From the NCBI GenBank assembly GCA_019787685.1, contig JAHNUO010000009.1, positions 1,550,001 through 1,614,000 on the forward strand: a DNA stretch of 64,000 bases, given 5' to 3'. A model generated the notes under the pieces. The model searched no databases. It saw nothing but the letters and a program-made list of their open reading frames with translations, and was not told the origin of the DNA. Positions within the stretch are counted from its first letter, which is position 1. Each line of letters begins with the position of its first letter. This DNA is from Chiua virens. Taxonomy: Eukaryota; Basidiomycota; Agaricomycetes; Boletales; Boletaceae. Both the position numbers and the translations under genes were made by a program. Shown here one piece after another: positions 11,801-22,579 of this stretch.

Positions 11801-13690
11801 ATCCGGTTGAACCAATCCCTTCGATGAAGTTGCACGCCGTGGCTGCCCATTGGAAGAGGTATTGCGAGCGATGGACCAGTAGTCGACACCAGTCCTGATT
11901 GGCTGAATGGAGTTCCGACGAATATTTATCGAGGGAATGATGGATGAACCTTTCGATATCTGCGTCGACACTTTTCTCTGGGATATCCCCCATTTCCTTA
12001 CGAATCAGGCACGTGTCTAACAGCAATTCATCAAGGATGTCGTCTTCCGGGCGAGTGGTGATCAAGAAGCGAAGGTTGTTCGGGAGCAAGTGTTCCGCCG
12101 CCAGCCTAGACAGGGCCGGTAAAAGGTGCTGACGATTGACTTGGTCGCCACACTCATCAAGGGCATCGATCACGATTACCAAAGGTCCTATAGGGTGGAT
12201 ATACTTGCTAGGTTCGATGATCAGCCGCTCGAGTTGTTCCATGGGCACCCTCGACGTGCAAAGCGATCGGTTTGCTTTGACCACCTTGCACAAGGCGGAC
12301 TTGTATCAACAATCGTAGCCGGCAAGATCCTGTGCAACGGTGCTGAATAGATTGGTTGGGTTTCGGCTCGCGACATCAGCCCTTGCAAAACAGTACGAGG
12401 AGCCTAGCTTGTCCTGACTGTCATACCATCGTGCGATTGAATGAGCCACCGCAGACTTGCCCGAACCTGCGACTCCAGTTAGAAGACAGACTCGTGGAGC
12501 ATTCTCTGTGGGGATTATTGAGGATTTCATGAATTTCGCGAAGGAGTGATTCACGAGTCCCTGGCAAACAACCCTTATATGGTCGTACTTGGCACCGTTC
12601 GCATATGGTAAGTCCTTCAAGATGATTTTCTCCTGCTGCGTCTCACCCATGAGCGGCCATTGATGATCCCATGAAGTCGGGCCTACCAGTGTCACAGTCC
12701 TCGATCACATCCTGCATATGCCTGATGATGATTCCTGTCTGCAGCGCAACCCCTCGTATGAAAGCCTCTCTGAGTTCGTATAGCTTGTTCTGGTAATTCG
12801 TGATTCTCGCATCGACATCCGAAAGTGTGTATTTCACCATCTGAGTTGCTGCGTAAGAAATGAGTGAGAGACACCATGAGGCAGTGGACAACTTCACGAA
12901 AACCTTTGTATTTGGCATATTCACAAAGGAAAGATGCACACTCCATCAACTGCCGGATGAGGAGCTGAAGGGGCTCGACATGTGTCTGGGCTGCCTTCAA
13001 GGGCTCGGCATCGTGGACGAAGGCGAAGACATCGCTCATGGTACCTGCTAAGCAAAGGACTCAATCGTCACTGATTTTCTGGTTTACGAGAACCTGTGTT
13101 AAGCGTCACAATGATAAAAACGATATAGGACTCGCAATATGCGGACCAGACCTGATTGACAGACGACACAACCGACCAAGCCAGTGACGCATATGGGTGA
13201 ATCTACGAATCGTGAATGCACAGCAACAGTGAACATCGAATCATACCTCCGCGATACCGGCCGCGACTCTGTTGAAGAGCCCGATTCTCTGTAGCAAAAC
13301 GTTCCACGTGGTTTCGAATGTTTGTGCACTGCCTACAACCCCCGAAGTCACGTGGTCAACCACCGTGGGACGCGTCGCGTCAGCCGCTTGAAAGCCCTGG
13401 CGGGGGGTTGCGGTCAATGTAAATTTCAGTGTGAAATTGGTTTCCGAGTTATCAGCCGTGGAGCCTGAGGAGTCTTTGTGGAGAAGTTCTTCAAACACTG
13501 TAAACAAGCATGCGTCCGAGTCAGTGGCAGTACTAGTAGAGTACCCTGTGAGGGTTTGTCACACCGTTATTGTTCACTTTCATCAATACATCTCAGAACG
13601 TGGAAATAAGACTCCCAACAAGTTCATTCCCTTTGCGTGGAAAGTGGTGCCTCTGGTAAACCTCTATGCGGAAGTCGCCCTCATCATCCC
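8811..13690 (-). pseudogene. C2-NACHT-WD40 NOD-like receptor (HET-E-like), interrupted by stops
   Basis: Fungal NLR/STAND proteins of this build act in non-self recognition and regulated cell death. Reading from the right: a C2-like exon remnant (13600-13680, motif EVYQRHHFPRKGNELVG), a helical N-terminal region (13241-13507, with VDHVTSGVVGSAQTFETTW), short exons with HPYASLAWSVVSSVNQ, then a NACHT domain with P-loop GVAGSGKS (near 12460-12490), Walker B LVIVIDALDECG (about 12135-12185), and the FLITTRPE block. A 51 bp intron (11028-11078) links it to 14 WD40 repeats. Two in-frame TGA codons interrupt it: 13061-13063 and 12306-12308, the second between Walker A and Walker B. Both fall where a basic residue is expected and fit CGA to TGA changes. 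No stop lies within the WD40 ORF. The first exon and start were not found. It is either a recently inactivated NLR or a real gene with sequence errors. Confidence 0.78.
9020..10815 (-). repeat. 14 tandem WD40 repeats, 129 bp per unit
   Basis: Fourteen units of 43 residues follow the pattern GHE-x2-V-x-SVAYSPDGKKI-x-SGS-x-DKTIRIWDAATGQP. Fourteen would make two seven-bladed propellers. Units are strikingly alike at both DNA and protein level, whereas most residue variety sits at a few positions such as the two after GHE and the one or two after SGS. That pattern is what recombination between units plus selection on the top surface would give, as described for HET-D/HET-E-type NLRs. The eleventh unit carries a four-residue enlargement (AATCTGQPILVAGP). 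The last unit diverges (IKVWKV) and closes the domain. Confidence 0.9.
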
Positions 13691-14147
13691 TATTACTAAC
13701 ATCATTCAGTCCCAGTGAAAACGTACAATGATCACCTGAGTCTACATATGTTCAATCATAAATCCTACGAAATATATTATGTCGGCCTCTGTCAGGTATG
13801 TCGGCTTGTGTCTATTTGTGCAACGATCCGTATTTGGTAATACGTGTGCCGACTCTGTTTCTCGATGCGCATATACCCATGTCGCCATGTGCATTCTTTC
13901 CTTCTTGACCTCATACCTTTGTCATGTCCGAGTCACAGAGGTCGAGGCTTGTGGGTATGCTTGGAAACAGGTTCACAATCGAAGTTCCACTCAGACACGA
14001 AGAAATATACCGGTTTACATTCACTCCAGAAGTTGTGGGTCCTTTAGTGAGTACTCTTCTCTCCTATGGCTGTTCTATTGGTTCATGAAATCTCAGATCA
14101 TCGAGCTTAAGCCATCGTCTCCATTCGATGGCCCTCGAGACACCAAG
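13691..14147. other. boundary region between NLR and transposon block, no clear gene
   Basis: An open frame of 174 codons on the plus strand (13779-14303) has no recognisable domain and probably crosses introns of whatever gene holds the duplicated exons that follow. No clear 5' end of the NLR is visible here. Confidence 0.3.
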
Positions 14148-14424
14148 AAGCCCCGCCTCGATATCTTGCCGGCTCACAAGGCTGCTGAAAGAGTCCATCC
14201 TGGGCCACCAAACCTTGTCCGGACTAACGTAGCCAATGGTTCTCGTACGTATCCATTTTTATTTCTTTGGATCGTCAGGTTAATAATTTATAGTCCTCGT
14301 TGATGACAGTGAAACGGAACCGGAAAGTGAAGACGGTGCTGAGATTAAGAAGACGATGATTATCCCCAAAGTCGCAGTGGTGCGTATTCTATTCCATGCA
14401 CCTTCCGAATTCACTGTGTTTTAG
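14148..14424 (+). repeat. tandem exon duplication, copy 1
   Basis: First of two adjacent copies of a segment of about 280 bp. Each holds an exon-like stretch encoding (L)(D/E)ILPA...RTNVA.GS, a GT-AG intron, and a second exon-like stretch encoding the acidic VDDSETE.ESEDGAEI followed by TMII. Introns are also copied, so the duplication happened at DNA level. The host gene is not recognised. Confidence 0.65.
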
Positions 14425-14705
14425 AAGCCCTGCCTCGAAATCTTGCCAGCTAACAACCAGACTGCTGAAGGAGTCCGTCCAGGCCTCCCAGGGCCAAGTC
14501 TTGCCCGGACTAACGTAGCCAGTGGTTCTCGGTGTACGTATCTATTGTTATTTCTTTGGATTGTCAGACTAATAATTTACAGTCCTCGTTGATGACAGTG
14601 AAACAGAACTGGAAAGTGAAGACGGTGCTGAGATTGAGAAGACCATGATTATGTGTGAAGTCGCAGCGGTAAGTATTCTATTCCATGCACCTCCAATTTC
14701 ACTGT
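14425..14705 (+). repeat. tandem exon duplication, copy 2
   Basis: Second copy, starting directly at the end of copy 1. It differs by scattered substitutions and small indels (about 12 bp longer by the end). The copied acceptor at its start (ttttag before aagccc) would splice copy 1 to copy 2 in a repeated protein. Confidence 0.65.
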
Positions 14706-14921
14706 TTCTTTTTGTTTTCTTTATAGCGTGGACTCCAAGTTAATTCTGCCAAAGCTACAAAGAACTAGTACTACACTTTCTTGTACCAGTAATGTACAAA
14801 TCCTTAGTGGTGTGAAGATGTGACGCATGGTGCTTATTTGTGTTTGCGTGTGCTCGATCATATCGCAACATCAAGAATCTGCTCGTAATAGCGAAGTGTC
14901 CTTCTCTGTTGTATATCCACT

Positions 14922-17900
14922 ATGTCCAACGAAGAGCTACACCTTGTCGTTCCTAGAAACTTGCTGCCAGTGCAAAACCACGTCAATCTCTGGTGCGTAT
15001 TCTTTGTTCTAACTCCAAGTCTGTTTGTTCACTTCCTTCAGTTGTACCTTGCCTTTCTGTAGCCGATGGAAAATACCTATAGCACCCAAGATATCACAGA
15101 AGACACCCTCTGGACCTGTACATGCACAAAGTATGGATTTGGACAACCCTACAAGGTCTCGAAGTCGACATGGTATCGACATCTTTCCCAAGCCACCTCG
15201 GAGCAAGAGAAGCAACAAATTCAGGCTGCAAGAGATCCAGTTGCCGCTTGTTTACTAGCTGAAAGGCAGGAACGGATGAGATTGCGTCCAGGTGAGTAAC
15301 ATATTTTTCCTCTGAGCTTATGGTTGAATTCTGTTCATTTGCAGAAGGAAATGATGAGCCTCCTCCATATCCGAATCCTAAGTGTGCAAGAATTGTTTCG
15401 CAGGTGTGTTTCAAGCTAATTCTACACTTAAGTCTTCATAAATAGTGTTGACAGGATAACGATCCAGACTCGGAGCCAGCGTTATCTAACAGTCATGGTG
15501 ATGCCAATGAGGGACTCGACTCTGGTCTCTTTGGTAGCAATGATGACCACTTTATGTATTATTCTCAGTCTGCATCATATCCTGCATCACCCCCTCCTTT
15601 TCGTGCTGTTTCTCGTGCACCATCTCTTTCACCTTCTCAGCCTGCGTCGCATCCACCATCTCATTCTCCGTCTTATTCTCTGTCCGACTGTCCACCTTCT
15701 CAGCCTGTATCTCCGAGTCGTGTACCCTCCTGTTCTCTGTCTCGTTCGCCACCTTGTTTACCACCTCCGAGTCGTTCACCACCTCATTCACCATCTCATT
15801 CGCCATCTCACTCACCCTCTCGTTTGCCACCTCTGAGTCGTTTGCCACCTCCGAGTTGTTTGCCACCTCGTTCACTATCTCGTTCACCATCTCACTCACC
15901 CTCTCGTTTGCCCTCTCATTCACCACCTCGTTCACTACCACGATCTCGTTCCCAATCACCTGACATCGAGTTTGAGCGCCGGGAACCTCTTGACATTGAT
16001 ATAGACAGTCTTGCTGAGCTCGCCATTCTCCCTAAGATACGAGATGAATTACAGTTCATTGGCATGGTGCAAAATGCCTCACTTGAAGATGAAGTGAACA
16101 AGATGACATGTGAAGGAGTGAAGCGTCTGCGGGATCCTCCTCAGAGCCTTCTTACAATCAACAAGGGTGGGGTTCGACATGGCATTTCCATGTACCTGGC
16201 ACTGGAGCATTCCTCACAGGATTCATATGAAGTGATTCACCGTTCCTCTCTTGTCAACCTTGCCGATTCAACTGCATGCGCTGATATCCCCAGTTTCTAT
16301 GATATCGAAAAGAAGATTGCAGAGTACACTGGAGTTGAGTACATGGAACATGAGATGTGTGTCGACTCATGCTGTGGATTCACTGGACCCTTCGCCACTC
16401 TTGAGGAATGCCCTCTATGTGGGAAGTCCCGTTGGGACGAGAATCGTCTTCATACAAGCAATGGTCATGAGAAGGTTGCTGTAAAGAAGTTCACCACAAT
16501 TCCCATTGGCCCCCAGCTACAGGCATGATACCGTGATCCCCAATCTGCTTGGGATATGCGCTACCTTCATCAGCGCACACAAGAAATCCTTGCTGAGATT
16601 TGCCGCACAGGAGAAATGCCTCGTGTTATAGATGACCTTACAACAGGCCTAGACTACCTTGGTCCAGTTCTCGATGGTTATATCAAGGAGAATGATATCG
16701 TTCTCATGGTATCACTCGATGGTGCTCAGTTTTACGAACATAAAGATTCAGACTGTTGGATGTACATTTGGATTCTTGTCAATCTTTCTCCTGAAAAGCG
16801 ATACAAAAAGCTCCATGTCCTACCAGGTGGATTCATCCCTGGGCCCCATAAGCCAAAGAATCTCGACTCATTTCTTTACGTTGGCCTGCATCATCTCTCT
16901 GCTCTGCAAAATGAGGGACTCTATATGTATTTGGGATGCCGACCATGAAATGGTCTTTCGGTCCAACTTGTACCTGCTGTATCCTACAGCAGATGGCCCT
17001 GGATTGGTGTATTGGGATGGAATGGTGGGGCATAGTGGACAAAATGGGTGCCGTCTCTACTGTGGACTTCTTGGCCGTCACAAGACACGTGGTCGGCATT
17101 ACTACCCTGCTCTCATCAAACCAAGGGACGAGTGTGCTCCTGGTAGTGACCATGCTGATGTTGATGTATTCAATCTTTCATCTGGAGGCTCAACAACATA
17201 TGCTGCCAACCTCAAACGACTTGTCGCATCCCCTAATCCAACTCAATATGATGCACGGAAAACTGAAACTGGAATCACAAAGCCTCCACTAATACTTGGT
17301 ATTCAACATCCTCTGCACTCCCTCGGTGTACCATATTGCATGACTACCGACATCATGCATCTTGCAGCGAACATCAGTGACCTCCTCATTTTGCTTTGGC
17401 GAGGTACAATTGATTGTGATCCAAATGATAACTCTGACACATGGGACTGGGCAGTATTGGCTGACGAGGGAACCTGGACGGCATATGGCAAATCTGTCCA
17501 TGCAGCTGGGTCATATTTACCAGGAACATTTGGCACATGGCCCCGAAATATCGCTGAGAAGCTCAACTCAGGCTACAAGACCTGGGAGTTCCAACTCCAT
17601 ACATTTGGCCTTGGACCGATTTTACTTTACGACATTCTACCTGATCAATACTTCAGGAATTACTGCAAACTTGTCTGTGGTTTCCAGATCATGTGTCAGC
17701 ACCACATCACAACCGAAGAGCTCATCATTGCCCATTCTCTCCTCTGCCAATGGGAATGAGGTTTTGAAGACTTGTACTATCATTATCAGAACACTCGGCT
17801 ACACTTTATACGACCATGTGTACATCAAGTTAATCATCTCGCTAGTGAAACCCTTCGCAAAGGTCCCTCAATCTGTTATGCACAGTGGACAATGGAAAGA

Positions 17901-18690
17901 ACAATCGGGAATCTCACTCGAGAGATCCGGCAGCCTTCTCAACCATTTGCAAATCTTGCTCGAGAAGGTGTGCGCCGTTCCCGAGTCAACTCACTCCTTG
18001 CTGCAATGCCAGAGCTTCAGCCCCCTCCAAAAATGCTTCCAGACAGTGCTGTTGACTTGGGAGATGGCTATGTTCTCCTGCCAAAGCATGACCGCAGTTT
18101 CTTCACACCAGGCAATGATGAGTCCCGTGCATTACAAATGTTTCTTGGTGCTGAAGTTGGTCTTATCAAGCGGTGGGCATGTCTTTGACTTAAAAATGGT
18201 CAAATTGCTCGGTCATTTTGGCAGGAATCTAACCAATCACGTGACCATCTTCGGGTATCTCGCAACATTGCAGTGAGTTTAGTCCCAAGTCATTATTTCT
18301 ACTCTCATGTTTCAGTAGCTCCAACATGGGCATCAAATTCGGCTTGGTGAAGTCCAGTACTTTATGAGATGCCCATATTCCCAAGACAGAAACTGGGATT
18401 TCCACAATGTTGCCATCCTCAAGCTTTATTCTGATCCACACGAGGAACTCTTCACCCTCTCATCTCAGACGGTCACTGCCTGCACGCTGACAAATCAACT
18501 TGTTGCCGTTGATGTCAAGTCTATTATGAGCGTGGTTGCAATGATTCCAAGAAAAATGAGATTGCCAGACTTGGATGGAGTGAAAGTAGAGCTCTTTTGC
18601 CAGTTATCTCAGCCAGGTTTGGAAGCATCCGTACTTGCAATTGCATATGATATTTTCACTGGTGTGGACGAGGGAGAGGATACATACTAG
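14922..18690 (+). pseudogene. Tnp2-type (Transposase_21) transposase, interrupted
   Basis: N-terminal exons carry a Cys/His cluster (WTCTCTKYGFGQPYK...YRHL), followed by a Ser/Pro low-complexity stretch (15554-15960). A second Cys cluster is C-x4-CCGF...ECPLCGKSRW. The catalytic-type core is VSLDGAQFYEHKDSDCW, LHVLPGGFIPGP and YWDGMVGHSGQNGCR, with FIRPCVHQVNHL and QWTMERTIGNL downstream. These are the blocks of fungal CACTA-like transposases. Breaks: TGA at 16526, 17757 and 18186, each where Arg is expected (CGA to TGA would explain all three). A shift near 16925 looks like four inserted bases (TATA) before IWDAD. It encodes a DNA-cleaving and joining enzyme by family, but is inactive as read. 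Confidence 0.8.
15554..15960 (+). repeat. Ser/Pro low-complexity tract
   Basis: About 400 bp of short imperfect repeats built on ccacctc/tcattcacc/tctcgttt words, encoding a chain of SPSHSPS-type residues inside the transposase N-terminal region. The complementary strand is open over the same span with a V/N/E repeat, a by-product of the composition. Confidence 0.75.
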
Positions 18691-18723
18691 CTGCCATGTA
18701 ATAATAGCATGTGATTTTGATGT

Positions 18724-20964
18724 ATGTCGTTCTTCACTCACTCCGGCATTTTCCGATCTCCCTTCTTTCTACTCCTCTCATCTTCAATGCATCCATTGAA
18801 CAAAGCTGCCTGTTCCCCTTCCTTCTCCTCAGATCTTGAGGATCTGTATAATTCGTCCAAGACTCCAAGTCACAATTTCCACTTCGATCCATTGAGTCAA
18901 ATCGGACCACCATTTACACAGCCACCTGTACCCTCGCTTCCTCGCCATGACAGTTCTGGCTCTCAGAATTTCTTTTAAGTTGGCGGTTATAATCAGGTAA
19001 GTAGGGTCCATCTAAAGCTGTCTCTGTGTGTTGTACTACTTTCAAGTTGTTAGGGCGCATATATGCAGCAAGACCAGAGTCAAATGTTTCAAATGCTTCA
19101 GGAGAGGTACAAGGCTCTCAAACTCCAAGTTGTGACAATGGCTGCTGGGCAGGACTTTTCAAAGTAAGTGCATGTCATCAAAGAGTTTCATTTGACTCAA
19201 ATGCAACATTCTCAGAAAATCAATTGGTATTTCTGCGTCAGATGTCATGGCCCAGGATGGTCACGGTTTCATTGATCCAAGCCTTGCTCTTCAAGGTCCC
19301 ACAGTTACTATATGCAATCCGGCAGCAGCTGTTAGCAACACTGAAGAATTTCTGGCCCCGGCCACATCCAAAACACATCCTGCCGTCAGGTTTTGGAATA
19401 AGTCTGACTGGGAGGCGTGGAAGAAGCTTCCTGAAAATTACCATGCTGACAGTACCTCATACATGGAGGACGACAGGGGGTGACCACTTGCCAAGGAAAG
19501 GATCAGGGCCATCCGAGGGACCATGCGTGCTGTCTGGGTAGACCTTGCCCGTGACAGACTTGCACCTACGTCTTGGAAACGTGCAACAGCAACAGCATGA
19601 CAAAGACTACGTGATGTTATCATCAAGGAATGGCCGCTTCTAAGGTTATGTAACGATGGATGGAAGCTCGAGGACTTGGCGACCATCACGTATCCCGACT
19701 GGAAACGAAGCAATCTGAACTCCAATGGCACTCTCAAAGCCAATTCTTGTGGTAAGAAATCAGGTGAAGCTGATGGGACTGCTGATGACTCAGAGAACTT
19801 AGGTAATGAAGACGGCAATGAAGACGAAGACGAAGACAACAAGCCTGAGGGTAGTTCGAAGAAATGGAAGCAGAAAGCATCAAGCAGCAAAGTCAAGTGC
19901 GAGTTGATGTCCGAGATTTCATCCAAACGAGCAAAAAGTATTCAATAATTGTCAGTTTGATCGGCACTGATACTATTTTCCCTTTTGTTTAGAATTTGAT
20001 GCCATTGCTGCAAAAGAGCCAATGGTCATGGATTTTGACTCTCTTTATGATCCCGAGCTCTCTCTAATTGAGCTGCCAGCACCTCTCGACTTTCATCAGG
20101 TCCGTGATGAGGCTGTGAAGGCCCTTGCTGAAAAGGAGTGTGTTGAGAAGGAGCAGGCTGTGAAAGCCCTTCAAGCCGAGAAGGAACGCGTTGCAAAGGT
20201 CCTCACCAAAGAGGAACACGCTGAGAAGGAGGCTGCGAAAGCCCTTCAAGCTGAGAAGGAACGTGTTGCAAAGGTCCTCGCCGAGGAGGAACGCACCAAG
20301 AAGGAGGCTGCAAAGGCCCTTGCCGAAAAGGAGCGTGTCAAGAAGGAGCAGGCTGCGAAAGCCCTTCAAGCCAAGAAGGAACACACCGAGAAGGAGGCTG
20401 CAAAGGCCCTTGCCAAAAAGGAGCATGTCGAGAAAGAGCAGGCTGCGAAAGCCCTCCTTCAAGCTAAGAAGGAACACGCCGAGAAGGAGGCTGCAAAGGC
20501 CCTCGCTGAAAAGGAACACGTCAAGAAGGAACAGGCTGCGAAGGCCCTCGCCAAGAAGGAACGTGTCGAGAAACAGCTCAAACAAGCTATCAAAGTCTTG
20601 CAAGCTGAGAAGGAGCACATTGAGAAGGAAGCTGCGAAGGCCCTCACCGAAAAGGAACACGTTGAGAAAGAACAGGCTGCGAAGACCCTCACTGGACTTA
20701 GGAAGGCTAGTACCGAGACGATCAAATTGCATATCAAGAACCCACTGTAAGTACTCAATTTTATGATACCGAGTAGCATTCTCAATTTATACTTTCGTCG
20801 GTAGCTCATTGTCATCGTTGGCAACTGCCAATGTTCACATCCCTGATCTTCCACCATCCATTCCAAAGGAGGCTACAACCTTGCAAGAGAATGCTGCCCA
20901 GACTGGCAAGGTAGGTAAGCAGGAGAAGAAAACCAAAGGGAAGATGCATGTGTCTTCAGAATGA
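18724..20964 (+). pseudogene. second transposon protein, coiled-coil, interrupted
   Basis: Companion coding region of the CACTA-like element; I know no function for it. Segments in order: a Ser/Pro-rich head; a conserved-looking block with FWNKSDWEAWKKLPENY and TYPDWKRSN; an acidic linker (GNEDEDEDN type); and a long Lys/Glu/Ala coiled coil (20100-20700). The end is GKQEKKTKGKMHVSSE and TGA at 20962. Introns lie near 18976-19052, 19164-19215, 19947-19990 and 20748-20805. In-frame TGA codons at 19481 and 19598 again replace expected Arg codons, with coding sequence continuing in the same frame on both sides. Confidence 0.65.
20100..20700 (+). repeat. imperfect tandem repeats encoding a Lys/Glu/Ala coiled coil
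   Basis: Units of about 11-14 codons (variants of AEKEHVEKEQAAKAL) are repeated roughly sixteen times. The DNA words gagaaggaggctgcaaa and gcccttcaagcc recur, so the array grew by slippage or unequal exchange. It would form a very long charged helix. Confidence 0.8.
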
Positions 20965-21414
20965 ACTGGCCAGTGCGTTATCGACTTTTAAGTGATTACA
21001 TTGATGACAAGATTATCTATATAGCAACCTTTGCACTCGATGATGGTTAAAGCAAGTGAACAAGACAGGTACAAAAGACGAATTTGAGGTATACTGGGGA
21101 GATCTCACACCAGCACAACGAGAGGTATTAAATACTAATTTACTCGAGAATAGGATGCTCACGAAGAATGCTGGTAGTTATACGACAAGGAAGCAGCTAG
21201 CATCGTATGTTCCTCTTTATTGTGTATCATCATTACTAACTAGTAGTATAGATGAGCAAGAAAGATTGGTCAAAGGCCTCGCATGTTGATGGAGCAATGT
21301 ATTGATGGATCGCTTGAGAAAACTTGAGTTTGAAGGCTAGTCGAAAACCTTACCAATGAAATCATTCCGAGTCACTGAGTGTCTAGATAGCTCAAGGTCA
21401 TCCGATTGGTCGTT
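20965..21414. other. 3' flank of the transposon, no gene
   Basis: Short AT-rich stretch with a 77-codon frame (21056-21289) without motif. Element termini would be expected around here but I could not pair them with the left side. Confidence 0.3.
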
Positions 21415-21785
21415 GTCTCGTGCCATTCGTCTTTTCTCTCCCCACTTTCTGCTTTACTGCTTTGTCCCTAGGCTTGACCAGTTGTCATCTCCAATGTCTA
21501 GCTGCTCACACCGTCCATATCTCGTCTTCCCACTTTCTGCTCTGCCGCTTCATCCGGTCGTTGTCTCGTGCTGTCCATTTCTCGTCTCCCCACTTTCTGC
21601 TTCACCACTTTGTCTGCTGGTTCAATTGGCCATTCCCTCGCCCTGCTCTGGCCACTCCATCCTTTGTCTCCCCACTTTCTGCTCCATTGCTTCACCCATC
21701 GGCTTCACTGATTGTTCTCTCATTCTGCCTGGGCCGTTGCACCTCTCGTTTCCCCATTTTATGCTTTACCACTTCGTCCTGTTCA
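21415..21785 (+). repeat. minisatellite-like tandem repeat
   Basis: Five imperfect units, 60-85 bp apart, each contain a form of tctccccactttctgctt followed by a pyrimidine-rich spacer with cgtt/tcgtgc words (near 21439, 21524, 21583, 21668 and 21745). All frames stay open only because of composition. No coding role is supported. Confidence 0.6.
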
Positions 21786-22512
21786 CATAGCTGAGCAGAG
21801 TGTATTATTAAGCCATGTACATACTAGAGCATTGCCACGCATTGCAATGCAGATTTTCATGCAAATGGAAAGCACAGCAGCGCATGCATAAGCCGATACG
21901 AGGTCATATCTGCACCGAACAGAACACACCGAAACACAAACACAATGGCGCATAGGAGAGCAGGTAGAGCAAGCTGGCGCTACGATGGTAGGGCACATAT
22001 CTAATTTTATTCTACACAGAGCAGAACACATCGAAACATGTATGGACAGGTATAAACACAAATATTTTATGATATCAGTCCCAATTCCATCTGTAGTGTG
22101 TCTCCGTGTGTCTACTTCATATCCGCAGAAGTGGGCACATGTCGACCGAATCATTCATAGCCAGTCACAGTAAGTTTTCACTGGGATTCAGTTCTCTAGC
22201 ATGTAACAAGGATGTATGCTCACAAGAACCTTTCATCCCACAAAATATCACCTTTTCCATGCTTCATTTTCTTTGTCGATTGCAACGTATTTCCAGAAGA
22301 CAACCTAATGTAACTTGGGAAGGCCGACTGCGTCGGCAGAGACCTTGCTTGAACTTGATTACATCACACTGAGTCACACAGATTTGATTGACGACATTAA
22401 AATCTGATTGATACTATAGTATAATCAAAGAGGTGGTTTGAAAATAAATAAGAGTAGTTGTAAGGAGAGTAGGGAATGGTTGAAAATGAGTGAGTAGAGC
22501 ACATTACCTTGT
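21786..22512. other. gene-free stretch containing a dispersed repeat
   Basis: No gene is visible. About 22165-22290 is similar to 53370-53490 (see the repeat entry), and the rest is low-GC with no recognisable motif. Confidence 0.35.
22165..22290 (+). repeat. dispersed repeat, copy 1
   Basis: Aligns by eye with 53370-53490 in the same orientation. Shared words include attcagt, tctagcatg, acaaggatgtat (with one base change), ctcacaagaac, and tgcttc...tcgtcga at the right side, with about three quarters of positions alike. The other copy overlaps the edge of an NLR fragment, so this may be NLR-derived. Confidence 0.5.
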
Positions 22513-22562
22513 TTATTACCTTGTTTAGCAAGGTCACTCTACCTGAGAAATCGTGAGACAAG
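22513..22562 (-). repeat. inverted repeat, left arm, with small hairpin
   Basis: The reverse complement matches 24699-24755: tctcacga, then accttg-(5 nt)-caaggt, then aata. The accttg/caaggt pair forms a six-base-pair hairpin in both arms. The two arms enclose the Helitron-type remnant and the next unknown frame. Confidence 0.5.
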
Positions 22563-22579
22563 TCTACATGGTTTGTACC

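Larger units (their letters stand above)
14760..20970 (+). mobile_element. CACTA/EnSpm-like DNA transposon with Tnp2-type transposase, degenerate
   Basis: Two consecutive coding regions in the same direction (14922-18690 and 18724-20964) make up one element. The first carries a Transposase_21/Tnp2-type core, the usual marker of CACTA-like elements in fungi. Terminal inverted repeats and target-site duplications were not located by eye, so the ends given are only the coding limits plus a small margin. Several in-frame TGA codons show that it is no longer autonomous as read. Confidence 0.75.

Noticed and set aside
15552..15959. 135-codon minus frame of Val/Asn/Glu repeats
   Set aside because: It is the complement of the Ser/Pro low-complexity tract in the transposase and has no start context or motif of its own.
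20064..20732. 222-codon Leu/Phe/Ser-rich minus frame resembling a membrane protein
   Set aside because: It is the reverse reading of the Lys/Glu/Ala repeat array; hydrophobicity follows from the complement of lysine and glutamate codons.
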